Below are positions 34,075 to 43,584 of a stretch of DNA of 64,000 bases, piece after piece; position 1 is the first letter of the stretch, and the number at the start of each line of letters is the position of its first letter. The notes under the pieces are model-generated. The model made no database searches. It was not told the origin of the DNA and worked only from the letters and a program-made list of their open reading frames with translations. This DNA comes from CAWANP01 sp963783445. GTDB taxonomy: Bacteria; Chloroflexota; Anaerolineae; JAAYZQ01. A program made the position numbers and the translations under genes. The stretch spans positions 1 through 64,000 of the forward strand of contig CAWANP010000006.1 of NCBI GenBank assembly GCA_963783445.1. The letters run 5' to 3'.

Positions 34075-34515
34075 ATGCTGAATGAGAATCGACCGGTCTA
34101 CACGATAGGCACAGCGGCCGAGCTCTTGAGTGTTCATCCACGCACACTGCGCCTGTACGAGGATGCGGGGCTAATTCGCCCGGCGCGCAAGAACAATCGC
34201 CGTTTCTATTCGGCCACCGACTTGGAGTGGATCAGTTGTGTGCGCTACATGATCCACGAACAGGGACTGAATCAGGAGGGGCTCCGGCGCTTGCTGGCGC
34301 TAATCCCTTGTTGGGAAATCAATGCCTGTACGCCGGAGAGCAGGGCCAACTGTTCTGCCTGGTCAGATCGTACGACACCCTGCTGGGATCTGGCCCGCAG
34401 AAGCAGGGCTGAGTCAAAAAAGTGCTACGAGTGCCAGGTCTATATCTCCGCCAGAGACCACTTGATGGGCGAGGCAGAAATGGAGGCTGCGCTGAACTAT
34501 GCACCGCCCAGTTGA
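34075..34515 (+). CDS. MerR-family regulator with Cys-rich C-terminal domain
   Basis: A 146-residue regulator. The N-terminal winged helix-turn-helix reads YTIGTAAELLSVHPRTLRLY, EDAGLIRPARKNNRRFYSA. The C-terminal part has six cysteines spread as PCWEINAC, NCSAW, PCWDL and KCYECQVY. This cluster may bind a metal or iron-sulfur centre, or sense thiols; similar PCWE-type clusters occur in other sensor proteins. The short dimerisation helix is typical of HspR-like MerR proteins. Start ATG 34075 follows GGAGGAGGGAGG. Confidence 0.88.
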   Translation: MLNENRPVYTIGTAAELLSVHPRTLRLYEDAGLIRPARKNNRRFYSATDLEWISCVRYMIHEQGLNQEGLRRLLALIPCWEINACTPESRANCSAWSDRTTPCWDLARRSRAESKKCYECQVYISARDHLMGEAEMEAALNYAPPS

Positions 34516-34538
34516 GCGTTGCCACGGCAGACCAACTC

Positions 34539-34575
34539 AAAGGACCGGGTAGAACTCCTACCCGGTCCTTTTCTA
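34539..34575. terminator. Bidirectional terminator
   Basis: AAAGGACCGGGTAG (34539-34552) pairs perfectly with CTACCCGGTCCTTT (34558-34571), 5-base loop, Ts after it on the plus strand. It serves the MerR gene and may serve the convergent DUF4282-like gene. Confidence 0.9.
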
Positions 34576-34579
34576 ATTC

Positions 34580-34975
34580 CTATTCCTCGAGACCTGCTGC
34601 CATGTCAGACGGGGCATAGGCTTCGTCTGGCGGCGCGGGTGGAGCATAGGCTGGCGCTGGCGGCGCGTACTGTTGCTGGACAAAGTAAGCCGTTCGCCGC
34701 GTATTCTCCTCGATGCATAAAAAGAGGTAGACCGCCTCGCCCATGGCGTAAAAGAGCAGGAAATCGACGACAGCAATGATCACCGCCACGACAAAGCCGG
34801 CGATGCCCGCCAGCGGGCCGCCAAAGTCGATGCCCGGAATCCCGATACGTTCGTTCAACGCAAAACCAAATACCAGTGCGCCGATGGCGGCCAATACACC
34901 TACAATGAGAAAGAGCCAGGCCACAATCTTGAGGATGGTACCCACAACGCGCAGAGCTGTAAACTGCCTTGACAT
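34580..34975 (-). CDS. DUF4282-like small membrane protein
   Basis: A 131-residue protein with two membrane segments (VVGTILKIVAWLFLIVGVLA, and GFVVAVIIAVVDFLLFYAMG), then ENTRRTAYFVQQ and a Pro/Ala/Tyr-rich tail (APPAPAYAPPAPP). Order and size fit DUF4282. ATG 34975 follows GAAAGGAG. It has a TATAAT promoter. Function unknown. Confidence 0.7.
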   Translation of the reverse strand: MSRQFTALRVVGTILKIVAWLFLIVGVLAAIGALVFGFALNERIGIPGIDFGGPLAGIAGFVVAVIIAVVDFLLFYAMGEAVYLFLCIEENTRRTAYFVQQQYAPPAPAYAPPAPPDEAYAPSDMAAGLEE

Positions 34976-35018
34976 GAAGGGAATCTCCTTTCAACAATTC
35001 TCTGTGCCGAGTAGGATC

Positions 35019-35047
35019 ATTATAGCACAGAAGTGTTAGAAAGACAA
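35019..35047 (-). promoter_or_regulatory. Promoter of the DUF4282-like gene
   Basis: Minus strand TTGTCT (35047-35042), 17-base spacer, TATAAT (35024-35019). Confidence 0.7.
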
Positions 35048-35225
35048 ATGGCCTGACAGGTGATTTGCAGAATCGCTAGCCTAGGGGTTCAAACCACTAG
35101 TGCGGGCTATCAATCGCTAGAAACGGTGTGAAATGTCCTGCGCGGATGCTCAATGAGCACAGCATTTCGCTCTGGTGGCAGCCGTGAGTGCCTGCGCCTC
35201 CCGCCGTCGCCGGCCGTGGTCTTGC

Positions 35226-35580
35226 CTAAGTAACCGCCTCCCCGGGCTCAGCCGGAACCGTCGAGCGGAAGCGATCCAGATCACGATGCCAGACCTTGGC
35301 CAGGACCGCTTCAAAGCTCTCCGCCAGATCGACGCTTTCAGAGTTGGCCAGGCAGATGACAGCAAAAAGGATGTCGGCCAGTTCCTCGCCCAGCTCCTGG
35401 GCGGTTTCCGTCGGTTTCTTGGGCTTGGGCCCATAGAGATGGTTGATCAAGCGCGCCAATTCCCCCACTTCCTCGCTGATACGCGCCAGGTTGGCATGGG
35501 GCGACCAATAGCCGCCGCCTACGGTCTGCACCCATTGGTCTACGTCTCTCCTGTAGCTCCTTAATCGTCCTACCAGGCAT
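35226..35580 (-). CDS. MazG-like nucleotide pyrophosphohydrolase, frameshifted near the N-terminus
   Basis: About 117 residues when repaired. ATG 35580 behind GAGAGGGA gives MPGRTIKELQE, but the conserved continuation DVDQWVQTVGGGYWSPHANL is one base out of frame, so one extra base lies near 35549. The remaining frame is intact: RISEEVGELARLINHLYG and ELGEELADILFAVICLAN hold the ExxE and ExxD metal-binding pairs of MazG enzymes, which hydrolyse NTPs to NMPs. The gene is either broken or misread at one base. Restart from the GTG at 35531 would lose about 16 residues. Confidence 0.8.
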
Positions 35581-35645
35581 ATCGTCTATCCCTCTCGAAG
35601 GTTCTTATACGGGCCTTCCCTGGGAGTGCGGGTGCGGGCCCGCTC

Positions 35646-35674
35646 ATTGTAGCACAGTCTTGGATAGGGCCCAA
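35646..35674 (-). promoter_or_regulatory. Promoter of the MazG-like gene
   Basis: Minus strand TTGGGC (35674-35669), 17-base spacer, TACAAT (35651-35646). Confidence 0.6.
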
Positions 35675-35738
35675 GTTGCCCGACGGAGTTGAGGCTTGTT
35701 CTTGTCCGTGGATGTGGCTAGATCCTGAGGATCCAGCT

Positions 35739-35767
35739 TTGACTTTTCAGGTTCCCTGGGCTATACT
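35739..35767 (+). promoter_or_regulatory. Promoter of the surface-protein/selenoprotein pair
   Basis: TTGACT (35739-35744), 17-base spacer, TATACT (35762-35767). It sets the gene start at ATG 35805 and not at 35676. Confidence 0.8.
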
Positions 35768-35804
35768 GTGCCGCGCTGGAGGGCCAAGCCAGCACGAGTC
35801 GACA

Positions 35805-36908
35805 ATGAGCGCAAAAAACAAGAGGTTTTTCATCGTTTGGGGCATCTGGGTGTTGCTCGGAACCCTGATAGTACTGACCTTGATGCCTGTGCTGTCCGGA
35901 GCCGGGGCTCGAAACCCCTGCCTGGAACCCGGCAACCTGACCCAGAACTGCGGCTTCGATCATTCTACCGGCCGTGACTACCAGGGCAAGCAGCTTCAGG
36001 TCCCTAACGGCTGGGAGCCCTACATTTTGGCTGGGAACATGGATTTCCGCAGCTCTAACGATACCTACTGGGGACAGCCATCGCTGTGGTTGCTGTCGGA
36101 TGGCGTGCCCTTCCGGGGCGGCATCTACCAGCAGGTGGGGGTGACGCCCGGCGTGGTATACCAGACCGACGCGGGCTGGGCGGCTGTTACCCAGCCAAAC
36201 TTTGAGCGCAGGCTTGGCCTGGATCCCACCGGCGGCACCGATCCGCTTGCACCCACGGTGGTATGGGGCCCTTCCGAACGGGGGATCAACTCCTGGCCTG
36301 ACCTGACCGTCTCGACCAGGGCTACAGGGCCGACCATGACCGTGTTTGTCTGGACCGATCACCCGACCACCTATGGCAACGATTGGATCTTTGTCGATGC
36401 CGTGGGTCTGTGGCCCGACCCGAACCAGCCAGCGGCGACCGTGACGCCAGTCCCGTCTCCCACGCCGACCCGCCGGCCGCCTACGCAGACCCCGATGCCG
36501 GTGCCGCCGACCGAGACGCCCACCGCGGTTCCGCCCTCTCCCACGCCCACCGAAACGCCGACGCCTACCGAAACGGCCACACCCACATCCACGCCCACCC
36601 AGACCCCTACGCCGTCGCCCACCGCTACCTGGACGAGTACCCCATCGCCAGCGCCTCCCACCATCACGCCATTGCCCACTCGAACACCATTGCCGACCAT
36701 TGAGCTGGAGGCCAGGCTGGTGCCTACAACGGACCCGGGGCAGGGCGCGGTCACTGAGCAAGCCAGCAGTCAGGACGAAACCCTGGGACCGCTACTGTTG
36801 CTGGTCTCGGCCGGAGCCCTCGTGGTCGGTCTGGTGTTGGCTGGCGTGGCGCTCTGGCTCCTGTTGCGCAGCCGAAAGGCCGGGGGTGAGGGGGACCAAA
36901 ACGCTTGA
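35805..36908 (+). CDS. Bitopic surface protein with jelly-roll-like domain and Thr/Pro stalk
   Basis: A 367-residue protein. An N-terminal hydrophobic helix (FFIVWGIWVLLGTLIVLTLM), an external domain of about 180 residues starting NPCLEPGNLTQNCGFD with VPNGWEPY, GGIYQQVGVTPGVVY and NDWIFVDAVGLWPD (a carbohydrate-binding-like beta domain), a Thr/Pro-rich stalk of about 100 residues, and a C-terminal membrane helix (LLLLVSAGALVVGLVLAGVA) with a basic cytoplasmic end. The ribosome site is weak. The next gene, the UshA-like selenoprotein, starts 8 bases on. Confidence 0.75.
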   Translation: MSAKNKRFFIVWGIWVLLGTLIVLTLMPVLSGAGARNPCLEPGNLTQNCGFDHSTGRDYQGKQLQVPNGWEPYILAGNMDFRSSNDTYWGQPSLWLLSDGVPFRGGIYQQVGVTPGVVYQTDAGWAAVTQPNFERRLGLDPTGGTDPLAPTVVWGPSERGINSWPDLTVSTRATGPTMTVFVWTDHPTTYGNDWIFVDAVGLWPDPNQPAATVTPVPSPTPTRRPPTQTPMPVPPTETPTAVPPSPTPTETPTPTETATPTSTPTQTPTPSPTATWTSTPSPAPPTITPLPTRTPLPTIELEARLVPTTDPGQGAVTEQASSQDETLGPLLLLVSAGALVVGLVLAGVALWLLLRSRKAGGEGDQNA

Positions 36909-36916
36909 GAGGGACC

Positions 36917-37925
36917 ATGTTCAACCATTTTCATAGATCCTCGGTACTTGTGCTGTTGGCCCTCTGTCTGCTGGCCGCGGGCTGCGGGGCTGTGGCGCCT
37001 GAGGCCGACGGGCCTGGCGCTGACGCAGCATCTGGCGGGCACACTTCCCCGCTTGTCGAGTCTTTCCCCACGGCGCCGGCGACGCCCGCGCCCTCTGCAA
37101 TTGCTGGTGCTCCATACCAACGACAATTGGGGGGAGACGGAGCCTTGCGGCTGAGGAAAAAACTCTACCGGCGGGTTCCGCCGGCGAGCCACCTACTTAA
37201 AGCAGCAAAAAGCGGACGCGGAGCACCTTCTCCTTCTCGACACCGGTGACGCCCTGGCTGGCGGCGGTTGGCTCGGCGACCTCACCGACGGTGAAGTGAT
37301 TGTCGCCGGCATGAACATGATGGGCTATGATGCCATGGCCCTGGGCCCGGAGGAACTGGAACTGGGCGCTGAGAAGCTAACCCAGCGACTGGCGGAGGCT
37401 GATTTTCCAGTGCTGTCGGCCAACGTGGTGCTGAGCGCTACTGGCGAGTTGCTGGCCCAACCCTATGCGGTCCTGGAGTTGGGCGATCACCGCGTGGGCG
37501 TGCTTGGCCTGACCCGGCTGCCGGCTGAGCCACTCGACGGCTTTCGGGTCCTTGATCCGCAGGAGGCGGCGGCCCAATATCTACCAGAGATGGCCAAAGA
37601 GGCGGATACCGTCGTCGTCCTGACCAATCTCACCTATCGGGCCGGGTTGGCCCTGGCGCAGGACGTAGAGGGCATCGACCTGGTCATCGCTGCTCTGCCG
37701 GGCCAGTTACCCGAGGTTGCCGTGCGGGTACCGGAAACCGGGACCCTGGTGGTCACTGCCGAGCAGGCTAGCCCGCGGCACTCGGGCCGGCGGGTTGGCA
37801 GACTGCTGGCAACCCTGGGGGGCGATGGCAGCCTCAGCGGGGAGCAATGGGAGTCGGTGTGGATGGATCCCTCGATTGCCGATGATCCTGCAATGGCAGA
37901 GCTGGTACAGGCATACAGGCCCTAG
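36917..37925 (+). CDS. UshA-like lipoprotein with in-frame UGA (probable selenoprotein, PCG-Sec)
   Basis: ATG 36917 behind GAGAGGG. Lipoprotein signal VLVLLALCLLAAGCG, then a Pro/Ala-rich linker carrying a one-base frameshift (about 36990-37100). After it the frame reads LLVLHTNDNWGETEPCG, UGA (37152-37154), GKNSTGGFRRRATYLKQQKA and LLLLDTGDALAGG, MNMMGYDAMALGPEELELG, to TAG at 37925. Homologues known to me have Pro-Cys-Gly-Cys followed by GG(L/F)xRRA, so the UGA replaces the second Cys. The calcineurin-like metal motif GNHE reads GPEE, so it may not be a phosphatase. A SECIS-like hairpin lies at 37168-37184. Confidence 0.75.
37152..37184 (+). promoter_or_regulatory. UGA codon with SECIS-like hairpin (UshA-like)
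   Basis: UGA at 37152-37154. CCGGCGG (37168-37174), loop GTT (37175-37177), CCGCCGG (37178-37184): a perfect 7-bp stem. There are 20 bases between the UGA and the loop. The loop begins GU, as in the other candidate at 32900. Confidence 0.72.
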
Positions 37926-37931
37926 CGCAGC

Positions 37932-40462
37932 TTACTCGCCAGCGCTGGCCGGCATTCGCAGGGGTGGGAATTCGTCCCGAACCAGGCCCCGGAGAAGCCA
38001 GAATTCGATTTCGTACAGAAAACGCTGGTGGTCGTTGGGAACCACTGCCGTGCTGCCCAGTTCCCCATCGCTAAAGGGCCTGGCAAAGGCGGCAGCGACC
38101 ACCAGCCCATCGCTGTAGCGCGCCACCGCTGCCACCGGGGCCTGGCCGCCCAGCGTGAGCAGCGGCTCTCCACCGCTCACCACACCCGTCACAAACAACT
38201 GCCCCTGACGCTCCCCAGTCCGTGTTGTAGATCTCCCCTGTCGTTGGCCGGCGTACCTCCAGACCCAGCCCAAAGGGGGCCAGCAGCTCGGCGCCCGAGG
38301 CAGGCAGCTGACCTTCGGCTGATGGCTCTGCCAGTACGAGGAGCCGTCCTCCTCCCTGCACGAACTGCTCCACGGCCGCAATCTCGGCCGGCTCAAAGGG
38401 CCTGAAGGGATCGATCACGACCAGGACCTGGGCTGATTCCAGCGCTTCTTCCAGCGTAGGGGCAAAGGTAGGTACGTAGCCCAGGCGCTGTGTCCAGACG
38501 TAGAATGTTTGGAAACTGGCATCCGGCGGGCCGCTGGCGAGTGTGGTCGGCAGCAGGATGCGCGAGTGTTCGGCCTCAAAGGCGATGCTGATCGGTCGTG
38601 TGTGAGGATCCGGCAGAGGGTATCTGGCCTCGGCCACTTGCAGGCTGGCCCAGGGTCCAATTGCTGCGGCAAGAAGCAGCGCGGCCAGTATCACTATGCT
38701 GGCTCTCCGCCGGTTCAGGGTTCCCGCCAGCACAACGGTCCCAATCCCCGCCAGCAGGGCCAGGGCCACCAGAACGCCCTCCAGCCAGGGCCAGCGTTCG
38801 GCGTGGTTCAGCCAATTCATCACTCCCAGAAAGAACTCGGGCTTGCCGCCCAGGAACATCGTAAAGTTGGAAAAGACGGTGCTGTCGGTAAAGGCTACCA
38901 CCCGGCCGCGACCGTGGCGAACGCTGGCCGACTGGAGAAACAGCCCAAAAGGATAGTCCTGTTCCTTCTCCTTGTCAGGAAAGAACACCCGCTTGGAATA
39001 GTCGACCGGCAGTGCCCGCAGTCCGTATCCGACCATCACGTTGCCTGCCAGAAGCGGCGCTTCAAGGGTGCTGGAGGTGGCGAAAAGAAAGGGCGGCATT
39101 TCCAGCACGGCGGGATGGGCCAGCAGTTCAGGGCGCTCGTACTGGGTCACGCGCAGCGTGGGCAGGTCGTAGGTCGAATCGTAGCGAAAGCGCAGCCCAA
39201 AGCGCCGGGCCAGGGGGTTGAGGTAGGAACTGGTGCCAAATACGTTGGTGTGATCGCCGATGAGAAAGAGCCCACCTCCGGCCTCAACCCAGGCTGTGAT
39301 GGCCTCGATTTCTTCCGGGGCAAAGGGCGCTGTCGGCGTCTTGATGACCAGCACGTCATAATTCCTCAACATCTCTGCTGTTCGCGGTTGGAAATTGGTA
39401 TCCACCTGGTAATAGTACCTGAGCCACTGCCCCAGGCTGTAGTAGTTGTAGCCCGACTTTTGGCCGTACCACTCGGTGTCGAGGGCCTGGGTCGTCCACT
39501 CCCAATTGCTGTTGTACTCGTCCAAGAGCACCCGGCCCGCCTTCGGTCTGCCCGGATCGGGAAAGGTGAGCAAGGCGATGACAGACATGCCGCTCAGGAA
39601 GGCCAGGCCCGCCAGAACCACATAGCGCCCGCCCGCATCGCGCGAGGCAGGGGCAGCGGGCTCGGGCACCGCAGGGCGCAGGGGCAGTGCCCTGGCCAGC
39701 AACAGGCCCAGGGGCAGGAAGGTCAGGGCCATCGACAGCGGCAGCCAGAAGAGCGTAGGATTGTTGTTGATGGCTACCACCGCGGTCAGCACCAGGTAAC
39801 GGAGCAGCAGGTAGCCGGTTCCCAGTAACCCGGCCACCGCCAACCGCACCAAGAGGTCGCGGGCTGACTTTCGCTGTAGCTGCGGCAGCAGCGCCAGACC
39901 CCCGGCACCCAGCAGCATGGCGGGCAGTGCGCCCAATCGTTCCCAGGTCGTGGTGGCCCGGACCATGCCCTCGATGTGGGGCAGGAAGAGGCTGCCCTGG
40001 CTGCTGCCCACCGTCCAGCCCAGAGCCCTGCTCAACCAGTACAGCAGCGGCGTGAGGGCGCTCAGCTTCGTGGTAGCGGGCTCCCAACCACCAATAGGCC
40101 ACCACCGCGCCACCCTGAGCGATCCACACCGCGCCGGCCAGGCATAGACCCAGGCAGAGGGGGGTGAGCCAACGCGCGCGGCGCAGGGCCAGGGCCAGCA
40201 GCAACCCAGCCAGAACCAGCAGCGGCCCGGCCCGGTAGGGAAAGGGCCAGAGGATGGACGCAATGCCCAAGGGTACCGCCAGTACGTAGGCCCAGGGATC
40301 GACCCGCCGCCAGCGAGCGTTACGCGCCGCCAGGATCGCCAGCAGGATCCCAACGCCCGCAAAGGCCCAGCCCCTGCTATCGGGGGGCAGGAAAAAGCCG
40401 GCCAGAAGCAGCCAGCCTGCTGCCAGTGACCAGACGCTCAGCCAGGCCAGGACCGAGTTCAT
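37932..40462 (-). CDS. Multi-pass membrane protein with two DUF4350/GldG-like domains, two frameshifts
   Basis: About 840 residues after repair. The start ATG 40462 overlaps the stop of the upstream paralogue (ATGA). The N-terminal third is several membrane helices (WLLLAGFFLPP, LLVLAGLLLALAL, then LLGTGYLLLRYLVLTAVVA). Two Rossmann-like DUF4350 domains follow (EEIEAITAWVEAGGGLFLIG and PAEIAAVEQFVQGGGRLLVL), separated by a membrane segment (VLVALALLAGIGTVVLAG). The frame changes near 40065 and near 38225 but the protein is otherwise conserved. Such proteins often accompany ABC or gliding-type membrane systems; the role is unknown. It converges on the UshA-like gene, 6 bases apart. Confidence 0.65.
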
Positions 40463-42965
40463 GGCGCATCTCCGACCGCGAGGTAGTCAGTCAAAATATC
40501 GCGCAGCAGCAGGATATTGCCCTCCTGGTACGAATACTGGTCCTCCAGGTTTCCCCCCAGCAGGAAGGCCGAGTCCCCGATGAGTACCACGCCTCCACTT
40601 CCCCATGGTTGGTAGACGGCCAGCGGGTAGCCATAGCCCTCCACAATCGGCTGGGCAGCCGCGCCTAGCTGCGCTCACGGGCCAGGCCTCGTGGAAACGG
40701 ACCGGACCGGCCTCGCGTTCTACCTCGACCGGCCCCAGCGGGATGTGCCCGATCGCCAGGCCAAACGACGCCAGCAGCGCCTCGCTGGCCTCGCTTTCCT
40801 CATAACCCACCGAGACCAGCAAGCTGCCCGCCTGTCTCCACCCAACCATTGATGGTCTCTACCTCTTGCGCCGAGAAGCGGCTCGCCCGGCGCGATGATG
40901 ACCAGCAGCTCTGCCTTGTCCAGGGCGCTCAGCATCGATCTCGTGCAGCAACAATGGGCAGGGCGCCGTTGCGGACCAGGTTATAGTCCAGCCCGCCGAT
41001 GGAGGTTGTCTTCCCACAGCAAGCGGTCGAACCGCTCCTGGTGGGAGACATCCACGTAGGCGATGGGGCCGCTGGGGGTTGGCTGGCGCACTCTGGGCCG
41101 TGTTGATCCTCGCTCGTCAGCGTCAGGGTCAGGCCCAGTACCAGGGCCGCGCCGGCCAGTGCCAGCCGGCTCCGCCCGGCCACCAGGCAGAGCCGCGGCC
41201 CCGGCGAACAGCAGAGCCGCCAGCCAGCCATTGCGCAGCAGAGGAGCCCAGGCTTCTGACTGCTCTGCCGTCACCCAGTCCAGCAGGCGGGCGTGGAAGG
41301 GCATGGTGGTCATCAGGTTGACGCTGCCCAGGGGGGTCGTGTCGCCCAGCACGACGATGCGCCCCTGCCATAGGGCATCTCGGCAGCCAGCACCACGTCG
41401 CCCAGGCGTTCGCCCGGATTGTAGCGCATGTCGCCTACATAGTTGCGGGCGCGGTTGGTCCCATCTCCCATGTCCGAGTGCCCAAATCGCCCGACGATGA
41501 GCGGCCGGGCCGGTGGCGCTAATGTCGCAGCGAGGCGCCCACGGCGATGACCAGGTCGATGGGGTTTTGGATGCCTAGGTGCCGGATGGGGCGAAAGGTC
41601 AGGCCCTCGGCCCAACCCTGGCGGCTGGGCACCGCCGAATCGAAGCGCAGGTGGATGGGGACGCCCGGCAGGTCAGCCAGCAGATCGTTGATCGGCTCGC
41701 GGATGCGGCCCACGCCGGTGTGCTCGCCCCAGATGATGAGCCCGCCGCCCGCCTCGACATAGGCCAGTAGGCGTTCCTTTTCCTCGTCCGTGAGGTTCTC
41801 GGGCAGGTTGATCAGCACCACGGCCCGGGCTTCCTCCAGGTTCTGCGCTGTCAAGGGGCCGCATCTCTGCCTCATAGCCATAAGCGGCCAGATAGTCGGG
41901 CCACAGGCCAAAGGTGCCGCCGCTGTGGGGGCCGTACTGGCCAAAGACGGGGCGGCCCCAATCCAGGTGGCCGGTATCGTAGAAGAGAATGGTCCCCCGG
42001 CGCGGCTGGTATGGGGGCTCGAGGGTCAGCACGGCCGCTGCCAGGGCCAGAAGCGCCAGTCCCGACGGCCAGCCACCGGGCCGAACCCGGCCGTGGGCCA
42101 AGCGGTAGCGGGGCTGGGCGCAGGGCCAGGCTGGCCAGGGCCGACACCAGCCACAGCAGCAGAAACAGGAGCGGCAGCGAGTCCAGGTAGGTCAGGGTCA
42201 GGCGCGCCGCTCGGCGTCGGTGAGGCGGTGATGGAGGCGGGCCAGAGGCCGAGTAGCCAGGACTGCCAGGCGCGGCTGCAGCCAGAGGTAGGCCACGGCC
42301 GCCAGCAACAGGGCCAGCAGCCAGGCGAACAGGTCGCCCAAGCTGCGCCAGATCCTTCTCGAGCCACCGTTTGCTCCCGCGGTTCCGGGTAGCGGTTCCC
42401 GGTGGAGGGAAAGGAGGAAAACGCTCAGGGCGTGGCAGGCGAACAGTACCAGGAGCGGCAGGCCCAGCGCCGTGGGTCCGAGTCTCAGTCCGGATCCCGC
42501 CAGCCAGGAAAAGCTGATGGCCAGGGACTGCTGGCTGTGCCAGGCAAGGGACACATACTCGATGGCGATCCAGTAGAAGCCAAAGAGCAAGGCCGTGAGG
42601 GGCAGGGTATCTGCCATGCTGGAGTTCCTGTCCGAGATTGCCAGCGAGAGGGCGAAGAAAAAGAGCAAGGCTGCCATCAGCCCAACAATGCCGCCTCTGG
42701 CGGCGATAGGCAAGGAGATGACCATGATCGCCAGGGCCATCGCCAACCGCCAGAGCGGGATGTCCCGTTGGCGCCAGGGGACAAGCAAGGCCACTGCCAG
42801 CAGGCTGCTGGCAGCCAAGGCCCCGTTGAGCATTCGGCTCAAGTTGCCGAGACTGCCGGTGATGAGTGCCATGGCCAACAGGCCACAGCCCATGACCAGA
42901 GCCTGCCGTACCCGTAGACTGGCCTTGATCTGCACGCCTTGCCCCCAGTCACCCAAGCTCTTCAC
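40459..42965 (-). pseudogene. Paralogous membrane/DUF4350-like gene with many frameshifts
   Basis: ATG 42965 opens 255 intact residues with about seven membrane helices (QALVMGCGLLAMALITGS, LLAVALLVPW). After that the reading passes through at least six frame changes: YLDSLPLLFLLLWLVSALAS, then GTILFYDTGHLDWGRPVFGQ, then LTDEEKERLLAYVEAGGGLI, then ARNYVGDMRYNPGERLGDVV, then TTPLGSVNLMTTMPFHARLL, then DKAELLVIIAPGEPLLG, ending GYGYPLAVYQPWGSGGVVLI and YLAVGDAP. Each piece is conserved in order and matches the downstream gene's plan, so the shifts look like base errors, or very recent decay. It shares an operon with 37932-40462. Confidence 0.6.
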
Positions 42966-42994
42966 CGCTCGTTCTCAGACGAGCTAGCAGAGCC

Positions 42995-43023
42995 AGTATA
43001 CCACAAGCAGATTGTGTTGTCCA
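42995..43023 (-). promoter_or_regulatory. Promoter of the two-gene membrane operon
   Basis: Minus strand TGGACA (43023-43018), 17-base spacer, TATACT (43000-42995), 30 bases before ATG 42965. Confidence 0.65.
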
Positions 43024-43432
43024 CTCAGGGCCAGTTTTCCAGCAGGGCAATCGGATTTATCGCATTTGGAGACGGAGCCATCGTCTCGAGGGTAGTTCAG
43101 ACAGGAAAGTGCTCCAGGAGCTGCGTTCCTCAACCCACAACGCCGGAGCTTTCATTCTCGCTCGGACTGCCGTGAGGGTGAAATAGGGCGGGAATCGACG
43201 TACAGTGCAATCTGTCGAAGGCGGAAATCCACTCCCCGCGAGTTACAGCGCCCCTGACACTGGGGTTCGGAACGGTGCAGTAATGTCCCCGATCATATGC
43301 GATTGTCCTACATGAGCCAGGCGATGTTCCGGCCGTGGTCCCTGGGCAAGAATTGCGGATGCCTCCGGCGCACGGAATGGTACTACCACCTAAAAATGCA
43401 ACAACAGACAGCAATGGGAAAAACGTGGCCTA
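43024..43432. other. Intergenic stretch without a supported gene
   Basis: About 410 bases between divergent promoters. The short open frames have no recognisable content and weak starts. The segment CTGTCGAAGGCGG near 43211 resembles the loop region of the inverted repeat at 5373, perhaps by chance. Confidence 0.4.
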
Positions 43433-43461
43433 TTGACAATTGCTGGTACTTGCGCTATAAT
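43433..43461 (+). promoter_or_regulatory. Consensus promoter of the Trp/Cys-repeat gene
   Basis: TTGACA (43433-43438), 17-base spacer, TATAAT (43456-43461); a perfect consensus. The leader is about 117 bases. Confidence 0.92.
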
Positions 43462-43584
43462 GTAACCAGGCCCGAGCAAGCATGACAAGGGATCAACCTG
43501 AAGCTCTAGTTGAGAGAAGGAGGTGGCGCGGCTACGATAAAGCTGTAGTGGTTCGATGAGCAGTGAGAAAGGAGCGATAGCACC

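Noticed and set aside
36430..36710. Repetitive ACGCC(G/T)AC-type DNA that resembles a CRISPR or satellite
   Set aside because: It is the codon-level repeat of a Thr/Pro linker; spacing is irregular and there are no spacers. The same holds for 56890-57030 and 57400-57530.
35718..36761. 347-codon minus-strand open frame opposite the surface protein
   Set aside because: It is a low-complexity Gly/Arg/His-rich mirror of the Thr/Pro stalk with no start signal. The plus-strand gene has a promoter and a proper domain order.
42190..42210. Two nearby TGA codons after the first 255 residues of the membrane gene as further Sec codons
   Set aside because: Continuation of the protein requires a change of frame, no Cys is expected there and no hairpin follows. 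It is one of the indel sites.
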